This document shows, one piece after another, positions 21,177 through 31,615 of a DNA stretch of 64,000 nucleotides. The notes under the pieces were generated by a model. It made no database searches. It was not told the origin of the DNA and was given only the letters and a program-made list of their open reading frames with translations. A program made the position numbers and the translations under genes. Source of the DNA: Vavraia culicis subsp. floridensis (lineage: Eukaryota; Microsporidia; Pleistophoridae); NCBI RefSeq assembly GCF_000192795.1, contig NW_007360612.1, forward strand, positions 1-64,000, read 5' to 3'. Position 1 is the stretch's first letter. Every line of letters starts with the position of its first letter.

Positions 21177-21995
21177 TCATTCGTTCTTCTTTTCCAAGAA
21201 GTACTCAAGAACTTTCTTGTCATTTAAAACGTCGTTAACAGTGTATTTAACCTCATCATCAGCACAAACTATCTTAGTATAATCTAATTTTGGTAAAATA
21301 TTTGACACGTTTAGATCAAAAATAGAAATCTCAACAGGCTTGGTTGTGGCTGAAGTTTTTTCTCGCTTTGCACTCTCATCGCTGGGCACAAAGTTTTCGC
21401 TATCTAAATTGGTGATTCTTACTGTGGTTGTTTCTCTGATCCTCTGCACCTCGACCTCTTCGCTTCTTGTTTTATATTCTATGCATGTCCTAAGCTTGAT
21501 AGGCACAATCCACGGCATGTTCTTAAGAATTGCAGCCTCCTCTCTGTCTTTATCTCTGTAATTTCCGTGTTTCATGTCTGTCTTCTCGACCAAAAACAGC
21601 TTTGTCATGTTCTTCTCCAACGAAAAAGATACTCTTTTGGCTTTTTTCTTTCTCTTTGACGGGTTTTCGTCATCAACCATAGCAACAGCATCCACCTTCT
21701 TCCTTGCTTCCGCACATTCAGCCATAAATTCGTTCATTTCATGTTTTTCCAGAGTTTGGTCGTCAATCTCCAAGTTCCTGACAAAATCGAGAAACTCCCT
21801 GTCGTTCTTCAGTATCAAAAATGCGTCCTTCAAGAAAATGAAGAAGTTCTTGTTCGCAAAAAACATGGCTAGTTCATCCCTGGTCATCTGCTTAAATCTA
21901 ACGAAAGCGGTCTGCAGCATTTCCATCGATTTGATCGGATCCTCGACAGATTTAAACTCCAGAAAATTAAAATCTTCCTTCTCATTGACCGTCAT
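21177..21995 (-). CDS. PNUTS-like protein phosphatase 1 regulatory subunit (272 aa)
   Basis: A canonical PP1-docking RVSF motif stands at residues 121-124, right after a basic cluster (KRKKKAK). As in PNUTS/PPP1R10 it is followed by a short segment (KLFLVEKTD) and about 25 residues later by MPWIVPIKL, which parallels the PNUTS VPWVCPRPL segment. Residues about 25-80 are helical and could be the TFIIS N-terminal-like domain expected there. The C-terminal LNVSNILPKLDY resembles another short PNUTS-type segment. PNUTS targets PP1 to RNA polymerase II during transcription termination; its yeast counterpart is Ref2. No zinc finger or Arg-Gly tail is present. On the coding strand CCCC and then GGG precede the ATG. 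The RVSF motif is seen; the family call is inference. Confidence 0.55.
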   Translation of the reverse strand: MTVNEKEDFNFLEFKSVEDPIKSMEMLQTAFVRFKQMTRDELAMFFANKNFFIFLKDAFLILKNDREFLDFVRNLEIDDQTLEKHEMNEFMAECAEARKKVDAVAMVDDENPSKRKKKAKRVSFSLEKNMTKLFLVEKTDMKHGNYRDKDREEAAILKNMPWIVPIKLRTCIEYKTRSEEVEVQRIRETTTVRITNLDSENFVPSDESAKREKTSATTKPVEISIFDLNVSNILPKLDYTKIVCADDEVKYTVNDVLNDKKVLEYFLEKKNE

Positions 21996-23793
21996 CCCGC
22001 AGGGGCAAGAGAATGAAAATTTTAAAGGATGTGCGATTTGTCATCAACACGCCAAAACAGCGAAATGCACATGCAACGAAGAATAGAAACACAATAAATG
22101 CTATTTATGTGCTATAGTACATTTTTAATGGAAATGGCATACGAAGAAATGGTTTGTTTATCGAATTGTTAGTGTCAACGATCATAAATTTATGTTATAA
22201 AGAAGAACGCTATAAGGCGATTCAAGGAGCGCAACCGGCTCAATCACCCATTTATGTGCACGCAAACAGAAATTGATCACATGCACGAGCAGCAACAGAT
22301 ACCTGTCGTGTGAGCAACGTATCGAATGAGCAAATTGTTCTGTACGTCAAGTCTATAATATCAAACCTATCATGTGCGAGTGATTGCAGCAGGTCAACCG
22401 CTAAACATACATATAATCGACACGTTCACCGATATTCGGGCACCGCCCAACGATAAACTATCACATGCCCACATCTCCTGTGCAGAGGTCACGCACCGTG
22501 GAGCATAACACTTTGCAGTGCCAAACACGGTACACATCTGATGCTAGCCAAGTTACGCAGACTCACGATAACAGACATACCACATGATGATAGAAAAAAT
22601 TTTCTAGTTGTTGCTGTTATTACGCTCTAACAGAAATGAAAATTGGACCGTAACCATCAATCGCAGCTTCCTTAATCCTTGATATGCACAGATACAGCAC
22701 CTGGTGATCTCGAAACAAAAGTGATTGTGAAGCATTTGTTGAGAGCTTGAAAGACAAGTGGCTAAAACTGTGCACAATAAAGGACTGCCACATGCCCAAC
22801 ACGCAAATAATGTACCACTTTTACACGGTATTATCGTGCACTTGACATGAAACGGCTATTGAACGGTTATAAACGTATTCCATTCGAAGCAGGAGTATAA
22901 AAGGAACAGAGCAGAAAGGCCCGATTGAAATAGTGTTTGACGTAACATATGACAGCGTTCACGATAAACATGTAATAACAGCAGATTTAGCGTGCATGTT
23001 ACGATTACCAGGTGCTTTGCTCTGTGTGATGCACAGCAGCATTACCAACACGTGCACCTTTTACAATTTCCGTTCATAATACCAACGGTACTTCATTTCA
23101 ATATTACACGCTAAATTGAAGCGCTGCTCCTTTCTATTCGCAGCTTACGTATTTTTTGCGTAATCGATTGGTGTTGTGTCTTCTTCTAAGCTGGTTGATT
23201 ACTCCGCAATGATTGTTCACATGATGATTAACCAAAATAGCTAAAAGTAGCACAAAATGCAGTGAACACCGATCAAGAATAAATGGCAGATTTGCTTGCT
23301 ATTTCATTCTCATTGAGCATGAATCGTGTTAAATTACGTGTAAGCAAAAGAAAATGGGGTAAATGCCTTAACTGAACCAAGTTTGGAGAAGTTAGCAAGG
23401 TACAGGAGCAAATTAAACTTACTTTATCACGGCAAAGTAGCCAATCTACCAATTTATGACAGAACAAGTAAATATTGCAAGTAATGGACCAATACGATTT
23501 ATTATAGGTTGAGACGGTGAGGCAGAGAATTTATGGTGGTGCAGATTAAAAACCACGGTTGTAAATCGAGTGATTGACGTGTTAAGCACAGTGCTATGCA
23601 CGACAAGATGCGTATCGCTTGATGTACGGGCACAAGATTACCTTTTCTGCTCATGTGAACTATTCCTGCTCAAATGCTTTGACAGCGATTGCATTATCGC
23701 CTATAACACGGTAACAATTCGTAAAAAATTGCAATGTCTCGCTCTTTTTTATTCCTACAGCAGTGCATAAAAATTATTTATGCGAGGCCTCGA
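21996..23793. other. Intergenic region between divergent PNUTS-like and NAR1 genes
   Basis: 1.8 kb holding both promoters. No ORF or RNA gene is supported; short open stretches at 22620-22802 and 23273-23467 look random. Confidence 0.5.
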
Positions 23794-25149
23794 ATGAATA
23801 AAAAGATAAATCCATGCATAAAAGGAGATAAGCCTTTTGAGCTCACGCTCAATGACTGCCTGGCATGCAGCGGCTGTCTGTCGATAGAAGAGAACAAAAT
23901 TACGTTGTCCGACCTGCAACACGTCCCTATCAACATGATAATGAGCCATTACAGCGTGTTGAACTTGTATAACGAGATGAAAAAGCAACGCTGTGAACAA
24001 AAAAACAATCTGCACGGTATAACAATCAAAGAGTGGTATGTGTGTTTACAGCGAGCACTGATGAAGACGTTCAACGTAAAACGATTCATAAACACGTATG
24101 ATTACCAGCAAATGAGCAATCACTTGGTGTATAACGAGTGGCTGGCCAGCAACAAACTTATACTAAGTGAATGTCCGGGTGTAGTAGCGTATATAGAACG
24201 AAGAAAACCAGAGTTGATACGGTATTTGAGTGAGGTACCATCTTTACAGCAAATATGTGCGTATTTGTGTGAGGAGGAAGGTGTTTTGACAGTAAGCGTG
24301 ATGCAGTGCTATGATAAGAGATTGGAGGGTGATGTGAGGATTGATTATGTACTGAGCAGCAGGGATGTGTACGAAGTGGTGAGAAGCATGGGTTTTGATG
24401 TGGGTGCGGATGAGCAGGAGAAGATGATCGGGGATGTATATGGAGGTGCGGGTGCGGATGAGCAGGAGAGGATGATCGGGGATGTATGTGTGGGTGCGGA
24501 TGAGCAGGAGAAGATGATCAGGGATGCATATGGAGGTGTCGATAGAAACACAGGATCAAGCGAAAGAGCGAATACAAATTTGGACAGAGAAGAGTACAAG
24601 AAGAACCGAAAGGTCGATGAAGATTGCACCATACACGCTGGTGATAGGTTCGAAGAAGTACATTCGAGCCACGCAATAGAATCGCTTCCTAGGAATGGAA
24701 TAGCAGACCATGATATAGAAACAAAAAATGATATAAGAGAGGTATTTACGGATGAAAAAGAATTCGTAACAAGTGTAACACCGTACATGATAAAAAAACT
24801 TAACCTGGAAATAGAAAGAATAGAACACATCAGCAAGTCGTACAGAGTACTTCACTTTAAGCACAGCAATTTGATGTTTGCGCACATCACAGGCCTTAAA
24901 AGCCTGCTAAACTTTCTGAACGAGAAGGAGATGCGCTACAATTTTGTTGATGTTTTTTTGTGCGATAATCGATGCTTCGGTGGACCTGGACAGATTGAGA
25001 ATAATGTTCAGGATGATTATCACGAATACTTTAACATGGTCAGCAACGATGTGACAAAAGAACCTGAAGTAGCACCGGTACTACAAGATAAGAAGAGGAA
25101 ATTTGAAAACAGAAAGGTCTATAAAAGCAATTTTCAGGTGGAATGGTGA
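23794..25149 (+). CDS. NAR1: Cytosolic Fe-S cluster assembly factor Nar1 (451 aa)
   Basis: The N-terminus carries Cys8 and the DCLACSGC motif (Cys22, 25 and 28), the four ligands of the N-terminal 4Fe-4S cluster of Nar1/IOP1. The hydrogenase-like core keeps its Cys landmarks: ECPGVVAYIER with PELIRYLSEV (compare CPGWVCYAEK), VMQCYDKRLEGD, and near the C-terminus LCDNRCFGGPGQI (compare CP-GC-NGGGQ). Nar1 works in the cytosolic Fe-S assembly (CIA) pathway. Between the core motifs sits an insert with three degenerate GADEQEKMIGDVYGG-type repeats and a long charged stretch. Start 23794 (MNKKINP) is preferred over the in-frame ATG at 23734 because Nar1 starts close to its first Cys. Length is near that of yeast Nar1. 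Confidence 0.88.
   Translation: MNKKINPCIKGDKPFELTLNDCLACSGCLSIEENKITLSDLQHVPINMIMSHYSVLNLYNEMKKQRCEQKNNLHGITIKEWYVCLQRALMKTFNVKRFINTYDYQQMSNHLVYNEWLASNKLILSECPGVVAYIERRKPELIRYLSEVPSLQQICAYLCEEEGVLTVSVMQCYDKRLEGDVRIDYVLSSRDVYEVVRSMGFDVGADEQEKMIGDVYGGAGADEQERMIGDVCVGADEQEKMIRDAYGGVDRNTGSSERANTNLDREEYKKNRKVDEDCTIHAGDRFEEVHSSHAIESLPRNGIADHDIETKNDIREVFTDEKEFVTSVTPYMIKKLNLEIERIEHISKSYRVLHFKHSNLMFAHITGLKSLLNFLNEKEMRYNFVDVFLCDNRCFGGPGQIENNVQDDYHEYFNMVSNDVTKEPEVAPVLQDKKRKFENRKVYKSNFQVEW
24393..24540. repeat. Degenerate in-frame repeat inside NAR1
   Basis: Three related units encoding GADEQEKMIGDVYGG-like segments, the third diverged. They lie between the VMQCYDKRLE and C-terminal Cys motifs, a surface-loop position where expansion should be tolerated. 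Confidence 0.75.
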
Positions 25150-25879
25150 ATATCAAGGAATGCTCCAGTTATAAAGAGAATACACTAGCTGTGTAAGCTG
25201 AACACGAAGCACATTTCTCAAAACGTTCTATCTAAAAACTTATCATTTCAGAGGCATATAATGATTAGAGGGGCTGCCATACAAAATGAGTGTATTAGAT
25301 TTACAGGTCATAAGACGGGGATGTAACAAACGCACCGATAATTTACAACAGCATTTATGGTGCTAGAGAATAATATTTAAACGGAATTGTAAGTTGTTCA
25401 TTGCATGGAGACGTACCCTGTTGGATCAGAACCATGCCTCGATGTTCAGTCTGTAAAATCACCGAGCAAACGATTACTTTGTTACCAACGGTACGTTTAT
25501 TTACTGCTCATACACCAGAAGAACATCTAAAACGATACAAACTCGTGGTCACCAACGCATTGTCATTACGCTGTATTTGTCGTATTCTCTTAAGTCAATC
25601 ACATTTTAACCTATCAGTATGCCTTCATTGCTACATCCAATTACCAGGCAAACCCTCCGAGCGCAGATACGTGAAATATGCCTGTGATGTAACACAATCT
25701 TTCATGAACATAAAACCAGCATTAGCATGCACTGCTCCGCACAAAAGGTAACAATCGTTGCACCGCTAACAACAATGATAATCTATCACACATATACAAA
25801 CCGTTCCCTCCACACACTACAACCACAATACGTTAAAACTCTTTAATAAATTACTCCTCTCCAATAAATAAGAACTCTA
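25150..25879. other. Spacer between convergent NAR1 and haspin genes
   Basis: 730 bp. It holds only the doubtful Cys-rich ORF at 25434-25751. Confidence 0.45.
25434..25751 (+). CDS. Doubtful Cys-rich ORF (105 aa)
   Basis: From the ATG at 25434 the frame encodes MPRCSVCKITEQ..., later CIC and CLHC pairs. Spaced Cys pairs could bind zinc, but spacing fits no family I know and the rest lacks a clear domain. No C-run precedes the ATG. It may be chance in a region that would otherwise be empty. Confidence 0.2.
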   Translation: MPRCSVCKITEQTITLLPTVRLFTAHTPEEHLKRYKLVVTNALSLRCICRILLSQSHFNLSVCLHCYIQLPGKPSERRYVKYACDVTQSFMNIKPALACTAPHKR

Positions 25880-28534
25880 TTAAATCGATTGCATATGCTG
25901 CTCTAGCTCGGTGGCAGACCCTGAAGCAACAACCATTCTCATTATTCTATCACACAGTTCTTCGCCAAGGCCTTTGTCCTTCAGTTTGTTGACCAGGTAT
26001 TTAATCCATAACACGTTGGTGAACGGGTTGAACTTGGACCACTCGTTGCAACATATCTTCTTCATCAGCCTGTAAACATCGTACTGCTCGTCGCCTGTGC
26101 CCTCAAACAGCTCTTTTTCGGGTGATAGGTCCTTGTACACAAGACCGTGATCGGTTGAAAGGCGCGAAAGCCCAAAATCTATTATACTCACTTTGAACGG
26201 TGCACTATCCTCAGTCACGAAGCGGCTGCTCAAATTAAAATTGCGCAGATTCTCGCTGAACGTACACAAACTGTCGTTCCGCATGCTGTTGTCCTGGATC
26301 AGGATATTACCCCAGTGGAGGTCCCGGTGTTCGAACTGGTACTTAAACTCAAGCACTGAGAGACACTCAATAATGATTTTGAGGAAGAACAGAATGTCGC
26401 TTATCTTCTTGAACTGGTAGTTCTCAAGATCAGTGCCTGCATCTTCCATCACTAAACAGCCGTAATCTTCACCTTTTCCACAACCACTCGGTCTCTTATT
26501 CTCCGATTTGTGCTTTTTGGCATACGCATCCCATGCGGTGTACAAATGCTGGTTGTACGCGCCCTTGCACAGGAAGAAATTCCGCATTTTTATCACGTAT
26601 TTCTCGTTCTGCAGTGTCTTAAGCACGTACACTTCCCTAAGAAACTCCTCCTTCGTGTAATATTCGGTGAACGGTATGATTTTGTAAATCTTGTCCTTGA
26701 ATTTGTACACATCAGAGAACGATGCCTCAGCGACCTTCTTTACGCCTTTTAGGTTCATCGTTGAAAAGTACCGCGTTTTTGGCTTGAGAATGCTCACCAG
26801 TTCAGCCTCTGAGAGCATCTGCTCAGCCACCTCCCTATTGCACGAAATGTTTTCGTCCGGAGGGCACTTATCGTTCGAACTCAACACGCTGCTGTCATCC
26901 TTAAATTCTATTTTGTATTTCTTTCTGTTCTTCTTTATGTTTATTTTCAGGGATTTCCTGCGCATCGGCTTGTTCTCCTTTAAGAATATTCCCTGTTTCT
27001 TGAAAATACGTGATCGTGTACCAAACAAGTCGCACGATACAGCACTGTTTTGGGCGGCGTTCACGTCTGTTACACGGTTCAAGGTCAACTTTCTGTTCAA
27101 GAACAGTTCTTCTCTTTTCAGATCGAGTAATTTGCTTTTGAGCGTGTTGTGCTCATCGTACTCGTTGACCGCGGCACACATTCCGTGTGATTTATCTTCA
27201 TTCCGCATGTCACGCTCATTCGCCACAGCACACACCCCGTGCGAGTCGCCACCAAGCAGCAACGACCGATCCGCCTCAGAGAGCAACATTTTGGCACCTT
27301 CCGATATTCTGAGCTTTCTCTTCAAATTTCTTGTATTTTCGATCCTTAGCACACTCTTGCCCACACATTCCTTGTCACCGTTTACACACTCTCTTACCGT
27401 TGATGCCACAACATCTCCACCGCTTACCTTTTCTCCAACTGTTGCATTGTCCAATTTCCTCACTGCGCTCAAACGCATCTTTTTGTTTTTATACACCTTG
27501 ACAGAACTGTCATCACTCCTGGCACCCCTTTTGAGACGTATGTTGATGACCTTGTTTGCATAAATGTTCGTGCCATGCATCGTGCTTTTTACAGTTTCAT
27601 GCACGTATTTGGTTTGTTTTATGCTTCGTTCGGCTGAGCATTGGCCTGATTTGAAGAAACTGGTGTTGCAGTTTTGATTGGTGATGCATCTAGCGTAAGA
27701 GCTGGTGCGGTGTTTTGTAACATTTTTGTTCACATGCACGGGAGTGCCATCTCCTCCATTCATTGAAATGCAATGCCTTCCCTCTACATCTGTGGAAGTG
27801 CTGCATTTTGCCCCCTCATTCATAGCAATGCAATGCCTTCCCTCTACATCTGTGGAAGTGCTGCATTTTGCCCCCTCATTCATAGCAATGCAATGCTTTT
27901 CCTCACTTTCAAAACTACCGCCGCAATTCACCCCAATTTGTCCAAAATCGCTGCCACGCGTAAATTTCAGTTTTCTAATGTCCCTCACGTCGCGATGCGA
28001 ATGCTCACACCCCATCTTGCCGCCCATAAACTCATTCCAATCAGAGTTTCTTTTCATGTCTTCTTCACGGCAAGGCTCCGCCTTATCCCTGTGTGCCAGA
28101 TCAGCAGAGCAGTCATCCGCATGATCATCGGCACCGATTCCACTATGCACAACCACGCTCTTCTCAAAACCGGCTGTTTCTTCGATGAGCTCGTCTGCAC
28201 TTTCGAGCACCACGCTCTTCTCAAAGCTCAACGAGTCAAAAAAGTCCCCATCCTTTCCCTTTTCACCCCTGAACTGTTTTTTAAAATGGTCATACGAGCA
28301 AAACACGCAATTATCTCCACTGCTCTCCTCATCATCCTCCCTTTCCTTATTATCACTTATAATGCTCAGCAACAGCTGCTGTATCCCCTCGCTGAACAGC
28401 GTGCTCTGTATGTACGACTTGTCCTTTTTCTTATGCTGGTAATCGGTCTTAATCTTCTCAAATAAACAGCTCGTGTTGTCAATTTTGTTGTGCACCATTT
28501 TTCTAATTTTGTCAAAAGAAGGGTATTTTTCCAT
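25880..28534 (-). CDS. Haspin-type protein kinase (884 aa)
   Basis: The C-terminal 300 residues are a haspin kinase domain. A degenerate glycine loop (EASFSDVYKF) is followed by the catalytic loop FEHRDLHWGNILI (HRD at 736-738), IIDFGLSRL (DFG at 786-788), a GDEQYDVYRLM segment and FNPFTNVLWIKYL. The HRDLHWGN and TNVLWxxYL signatures are specific to haspin, which phosphorylates histone H3 Thr3 in mitosis and recruits the chromosomal passenger complex. Haspins usually have DYT or DFT in place of DFG; this protein has DFG. The N-terminal ~580 residues are Ser/Asp/Lys-rich and contain a 20-residue tandem repeat. The ATG at 28534 opens the frame. Shadow frames on the plus strand are artefacts. 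Confidence 0.9.
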   Translation of the reverse strand: MEKYPSFDKIRKMVHNKIDNTSCLFEKIKTDYQHKKKDKSYIQSTLFSEGIQQLLLSIISDNKEREDDEESSGDNCVFCSYDHFKKQFRGEKGKDGDFFDSLSFEKSVVLESADELIEETAGFEKSVVVHSGIGADDHADDCSADLAHRDKAEPCREEDMKRNSDWNEFMGGKMGCEHSHRDVRDIRKLKFTRGSDFGQIGVNCGGSFESEEKHCIAMNEGAKCSTSTDVEGRHCIAMNEGAKCSTSTDVEGRHCISMNGGDGTPVHVNKNVTKHRTSSYARCITNQNCNTSFFKSGQCSAERSIKQTKYVHETVKSTMHGTNIYANKVINIRLKRGARSDDSSVKVYKNKKMRLSAVRKLDNATVGEKVSGGDVVASTVRECVNGDKECVGKSVLRIENTRNLKRKLRISEGAKMLLSEADRSLLLGGDSHGVCAVANERDMRNEDKSHGMCAAVNEYDEHNTLKSKLLDLKREELFLNRKLTLNRVTDVNAAQNSAVSCDLFGTRSRIFKKQGIFLKENKPMRRKSLKINIKKNRKKYKIEFKDDSSVLSSNDKCPPDENISCNREVAEQMLSEAELVSILKPKTRYFSTMNLKGVKKVAEASFSDVYKFKDKIYKIIPFTEYYTKEEFLREVYVLKTLQNEKYVIKMRNFFLCKGAYNQHLYTAWDAYAKKHKSENKRPSGCGKGEDYGCLVMEDAGTDLENYQFKKISDILFFLKIIIECLSVLEFKYQFEHRDLHWGNILIQDNSMRNDSLCTFSENLRNFNLSSRFVTEDSAPFKVSIIDFGLSRLSTDHGLVYKDLSPEKELFEGTGDEQYDVYRLMKKICCNEWSKFNPFTNVLWIKYLVNKLKDKGLGEELCDRIMRMVVASGSATELEQHMQSI
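27761..27900. repeat. 60-bp in-frame tandem repeat inside the haspin gene
   Basis: Two near-identical 60-bp units plus a partial third (core CAATGCCTTCCCTCTACATC on the plus strand at 27771 and 27831). They encode a 20-residue segment around RHCIAMNEGAKCSTSTDVEG in the disordered N-terminal half. Confidence 0.88.
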
Positions 28535-29949
28535 TTTATCAAAAATTATTGAATAATTCCCTTTGATAAATTAAAACATATTCAATTTAAATAAAATTGT
28601 GATAGCATTATCAATTTGCGGCTATGGTGACGTTTCCATTTTATTTAGTGATGAACGAAAAGAGCAAATTACTTTATTAATTTGGAAAATTACCAAAAAC
28701 AAAGAACAATGAGAATGTGGAGAAGAAGAAAAAACGCGTGATATCGGAGGAATACCGCAGTTGAACGAAGAAAGACGTGTAGATAAAAATTAATGGTGCT
28801 ATTTGCATATGCTGCTGCGAAAGAATACACAAAATAGAGTGTGTGTTTGATGCAGCCAAAATGGTAAATGTGAAAAAAAAGAAGAAATGATAGTAAAGTA
28901 ACGAATGGCACGTGAAAATGGCAAAAATGGTGACATAAAAGGGTAGCACGAGATTACATGCCAGGACGAGAAAAGACTGAGCATGGAGTGCGGGTGCATT
29001 CAACATTGTAGAAAATACAAAAAAACATTTTACGGAAATGGAGTAGAAAGTGTTTGTTTGTCTATGGAAAGAAAATGACGAAAATGCAGGCGTAATTATT
29101 GGGAAGGAGTGCCTTTGCCTGGTAAAATTTTTTATGGCACAATACAAAGAATTTTTAACATGCCCATTAAACGGTTTTGTGCGCGCTATCCGCAGTGATG
29201 AATTTTCAGTGCATTAATGAAAGCATTGATGTGCAATTTTGAGGTTAATTTTTGTGTTTGTTTTAGTTTTTGATTTACCCTTTCAGCTAATATAGCACAA
29301 TTATACAAACCGAGCAGAGACCATAAATTAATTCTTTCGTGCAGGGAATATTTTGTATTAAGATGATAATTTAATGCAAAATACGCTGCCATGTTTGTTG
29401 CGACCGCTCCCATAGGTGCATTTAAAGCGTGCTCATCGCTCTCATTCTCATTAAACAACACTTCTCGCACGATTTATTCCCCACGCTGCGCTATCACTGC
29501 TTACACCATAGGTTCAGAAGTGTTCCTATCACACGCTATCATCACTGCCTGTCATTCTCATATTAACTATTTTTGTGGAAAAATCGTGCCAACCGTATTG
29601 AGACGCTCTTCCTCAGAGCTGTTACCGCTCCTTTCATCCTTTCCTCTGCTGAACAACGAAAGAAATGCTTAAAACCGTTCATATGACCATTTGCTGAGCA
29701 ATGATGTGGCTCAGGAGACCAGAAGTGCACTAAAACACCATTTTGTTTTGCTGGCACCAAAATTCTTGGCAAAGAGGAAAGTTAACAATCGGCACAAAGC
29801 GTGTGCTCCAAGCGATTAACTAGTGGTTTGCTGTTCATGGTTCCACCAAATGTGCTGTGCACACGTAAACAATAAAATATGCTGTTGGTATTTTCTATTT
29901 CTGGTAGCTGTGATTAGCCAATCAGAAAAATACATTTGTAAAAAAATAA
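28535..29949. other. Upstream region of haspin with a strand-biased purine tract
   Basis: From about 28680 to 29150 the plus strand is strongly purine-rich (runs such as GAAGAAGAAAAAA), so minus-strand frames there read Phe/Ser/Leu/His and are not genes. A minus frame at 29186-29470 lacks a proximal ATG and is doubtful. No other feature is seen. Confidence 0.5.
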
Positions 29950-30385
29950 ACAGGGCGATGTCCGTGCCCTATTGACCTGGCAGAAAGGTGTGTTCGGCAG
30001 GAGCAGCCGATTGATCGTTAGAGTGAACATGCGTGACTGGTGGCACAAAATGCTTGGCACGCGGGTTCAGGTAAACCATGCAGCTGCATGCCATGGTGTG
30101 CATTACCTAGTTATCCGGATGGTTAGCGAAGATGAACATGCACGGATGCGCAGCAGCCTCTAGGTGGTTCCGGACGGCAACTTGCAGCAGAAAAGATGCT
30201 CTGCAAGGCCGAGGACTGCACAGGCCGGCTGGTCACCGGCACAGAGCCGGTTGTACCGGCCAGCAATGCCGCGAGCATGCGATTACTTAGCGCAAGGGAC
30301 CACACAAGCAGTGGACACAAGCATGCCACCCCTTTGCCAATGGTGGCTCAGAACACCTCAAGAACGGGTGAGAGTGGTCCAACGA
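29950..30385. ncRNA. Candidate structured non-coding RNA (GC-rich hairpin island), strand uncertain
   Basis: This 430-bp GC-rich island in AT-rich spacer has perfect stems almost end to end. They are 29952-56/29966-70, 29994-98/30006-10, 30025-28+30031-35/30058-62+30065-68, 30069-80/30092-97+30103-108, 30181-87/30201-07, 30228-32/30260-64 around 30236-40/30246-50, and 30297-303/30374-380 enclosing 30325-30/30342-47 and 30354-57/30367-70. No long ORF fits. On the minus strand the last hairpin is followed by GTTTATTTTTTT, a Pol III-like terminator; on the plus strand only TTTT at 30411 follows. Size would suit RNase P, MRP or SRP RNA, but I could not match the conserved boxes of any. Confidence 0.45.
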
Positions 30386-31280
30386 TGAACTAAAACCGTG
30401 GGTAGAACCGATTTTCTTCTCGTACACTGATGAAAAGCAAAGGCTGCGCGATGTACGGCATAGATGTACGCTATAATTCATGGCGCAAACACAGGTTTGC
30501 AGTGTGGCACCGATGTCCTCCATTTCACACAGTGCCTTGATCCGGACAAAGCGACCATTCTGTCACACAAGAGATCGAAAGCGAGAAGGAATGCATTTGC
30601 AGGCTAGTGCAACATGAGGAGGTGGCAATGAAGTATGGGAGTAACAGTATGTTCTTCGGTATGTGAGCATCCCAAGTTGAGGGAGTATCCGTAATGGGAT
30701 ATGCAATCACATATTTTGAACTGGGTTGTCAACTCGTGGTTGGTACGGGAGCGGTATTTTATCCACGTATTGATTGGAGAGCAACTAAAAAATGTTATTA
30801 TTATTTATTTTTCACGTTTTCCTTTGCTGATCAGATTTACCGGTTGTATGATCGGTTTATGAGTTTAAGTTCGTGATGCGGTGAGAAGGTGCACAATTTT
30901 GATCAGTTCTGTGGATTGTGTTTAGTTGTAAGGATCGGTCCGGTTGTCAAAGTCTGACTGTCCTGTTGTCGTTCATAAAAGATGCGAATAGCTGTAAATC
31001 ATGGATGAGATTAAGGTAACTCGTGTTTTTTGTTGTATGATCTTTCTATGAACGAAGGTGGTCCGTAATTTGATCCTACGAAGCAAATGCCTTTGGATCA
31101 TGGATGAGTGCTTGGTTGGATGGTATTGAGCGTCAATCTAATGTACGGCTGTTGATGTGTGTGGAGGACATGACTTACTCCATCATTGTACATGATAAAC
31201 CGCGATAACAGGTCAAAACAGGACCGTTCATTAGAGCGGTACCGCAGAAAGGTGTTTATTTGGAGCAGTGTGGGATGGTA

Positions 31281-31353
31281 AATGAACCGCTTCTGGTGAA
31301 AGGTGTGTTGTTCGATGTGAAGAGGAATGAACCGCTTCTGGTGAAAGGTGTGT
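31281..31353. repeat. 28-bp direct repeat, two copies 45 bp apart
   Basis: AATGAACCGCTTCTGGTGAA followed by AGGTGTGT occurs at 31281 and 31326. The 45-bp offset equals the unit length of the array at 10327, so it looks like a minimal two-copy minisatellite about 270 bp upstream of the Sly1-type gene. Confidence 0.85.
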
Positions 31354-31611
31354 ACTTATGCTACGAGAATGTGCATGCCACACAGATGAGGTGAAGAAAA
31401 ACTCAATCGATTCGGCTGCTTTTATCACCCAAAGGAACAAAATGATAATCAAACACACTTCCAGTAAAAATAGCAGTTCTAACGTAAATACCGTTGGGGT
31501 ATTTTTTTCAGGTGGTATCTTTTACCAGAGCTTGGTCCCTCTGCCCTTTATCGCATAATCTGGCCGGTACTAATTAAAAACGTGCCCTTCATTTATGCTT
31601 CTTTAATTTTA

Positions 31612-31615
31612 CCCC
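31612..31615 (+). promoter_or_regulatory. CCCC start-associated motif of the Sly1-type gene
   Basis: CCCC ends four bases before the ATG at 31620. Confidence 0.4.

Noticed and set aside
29186..29470. 94-codon minus-strand frame
   Set aside because: Starts at GTG, the first ATG lies well inside, and the codons look like AT-rich spacer; left out for lack of support.
29950..30385. Assignment of the hairpin island to RNase P, MRP or SRP RNA
   Set aside because: The conserved boxes of these RNAs could not be located with confidence on either strand, so it is left as an unnamed candidate.
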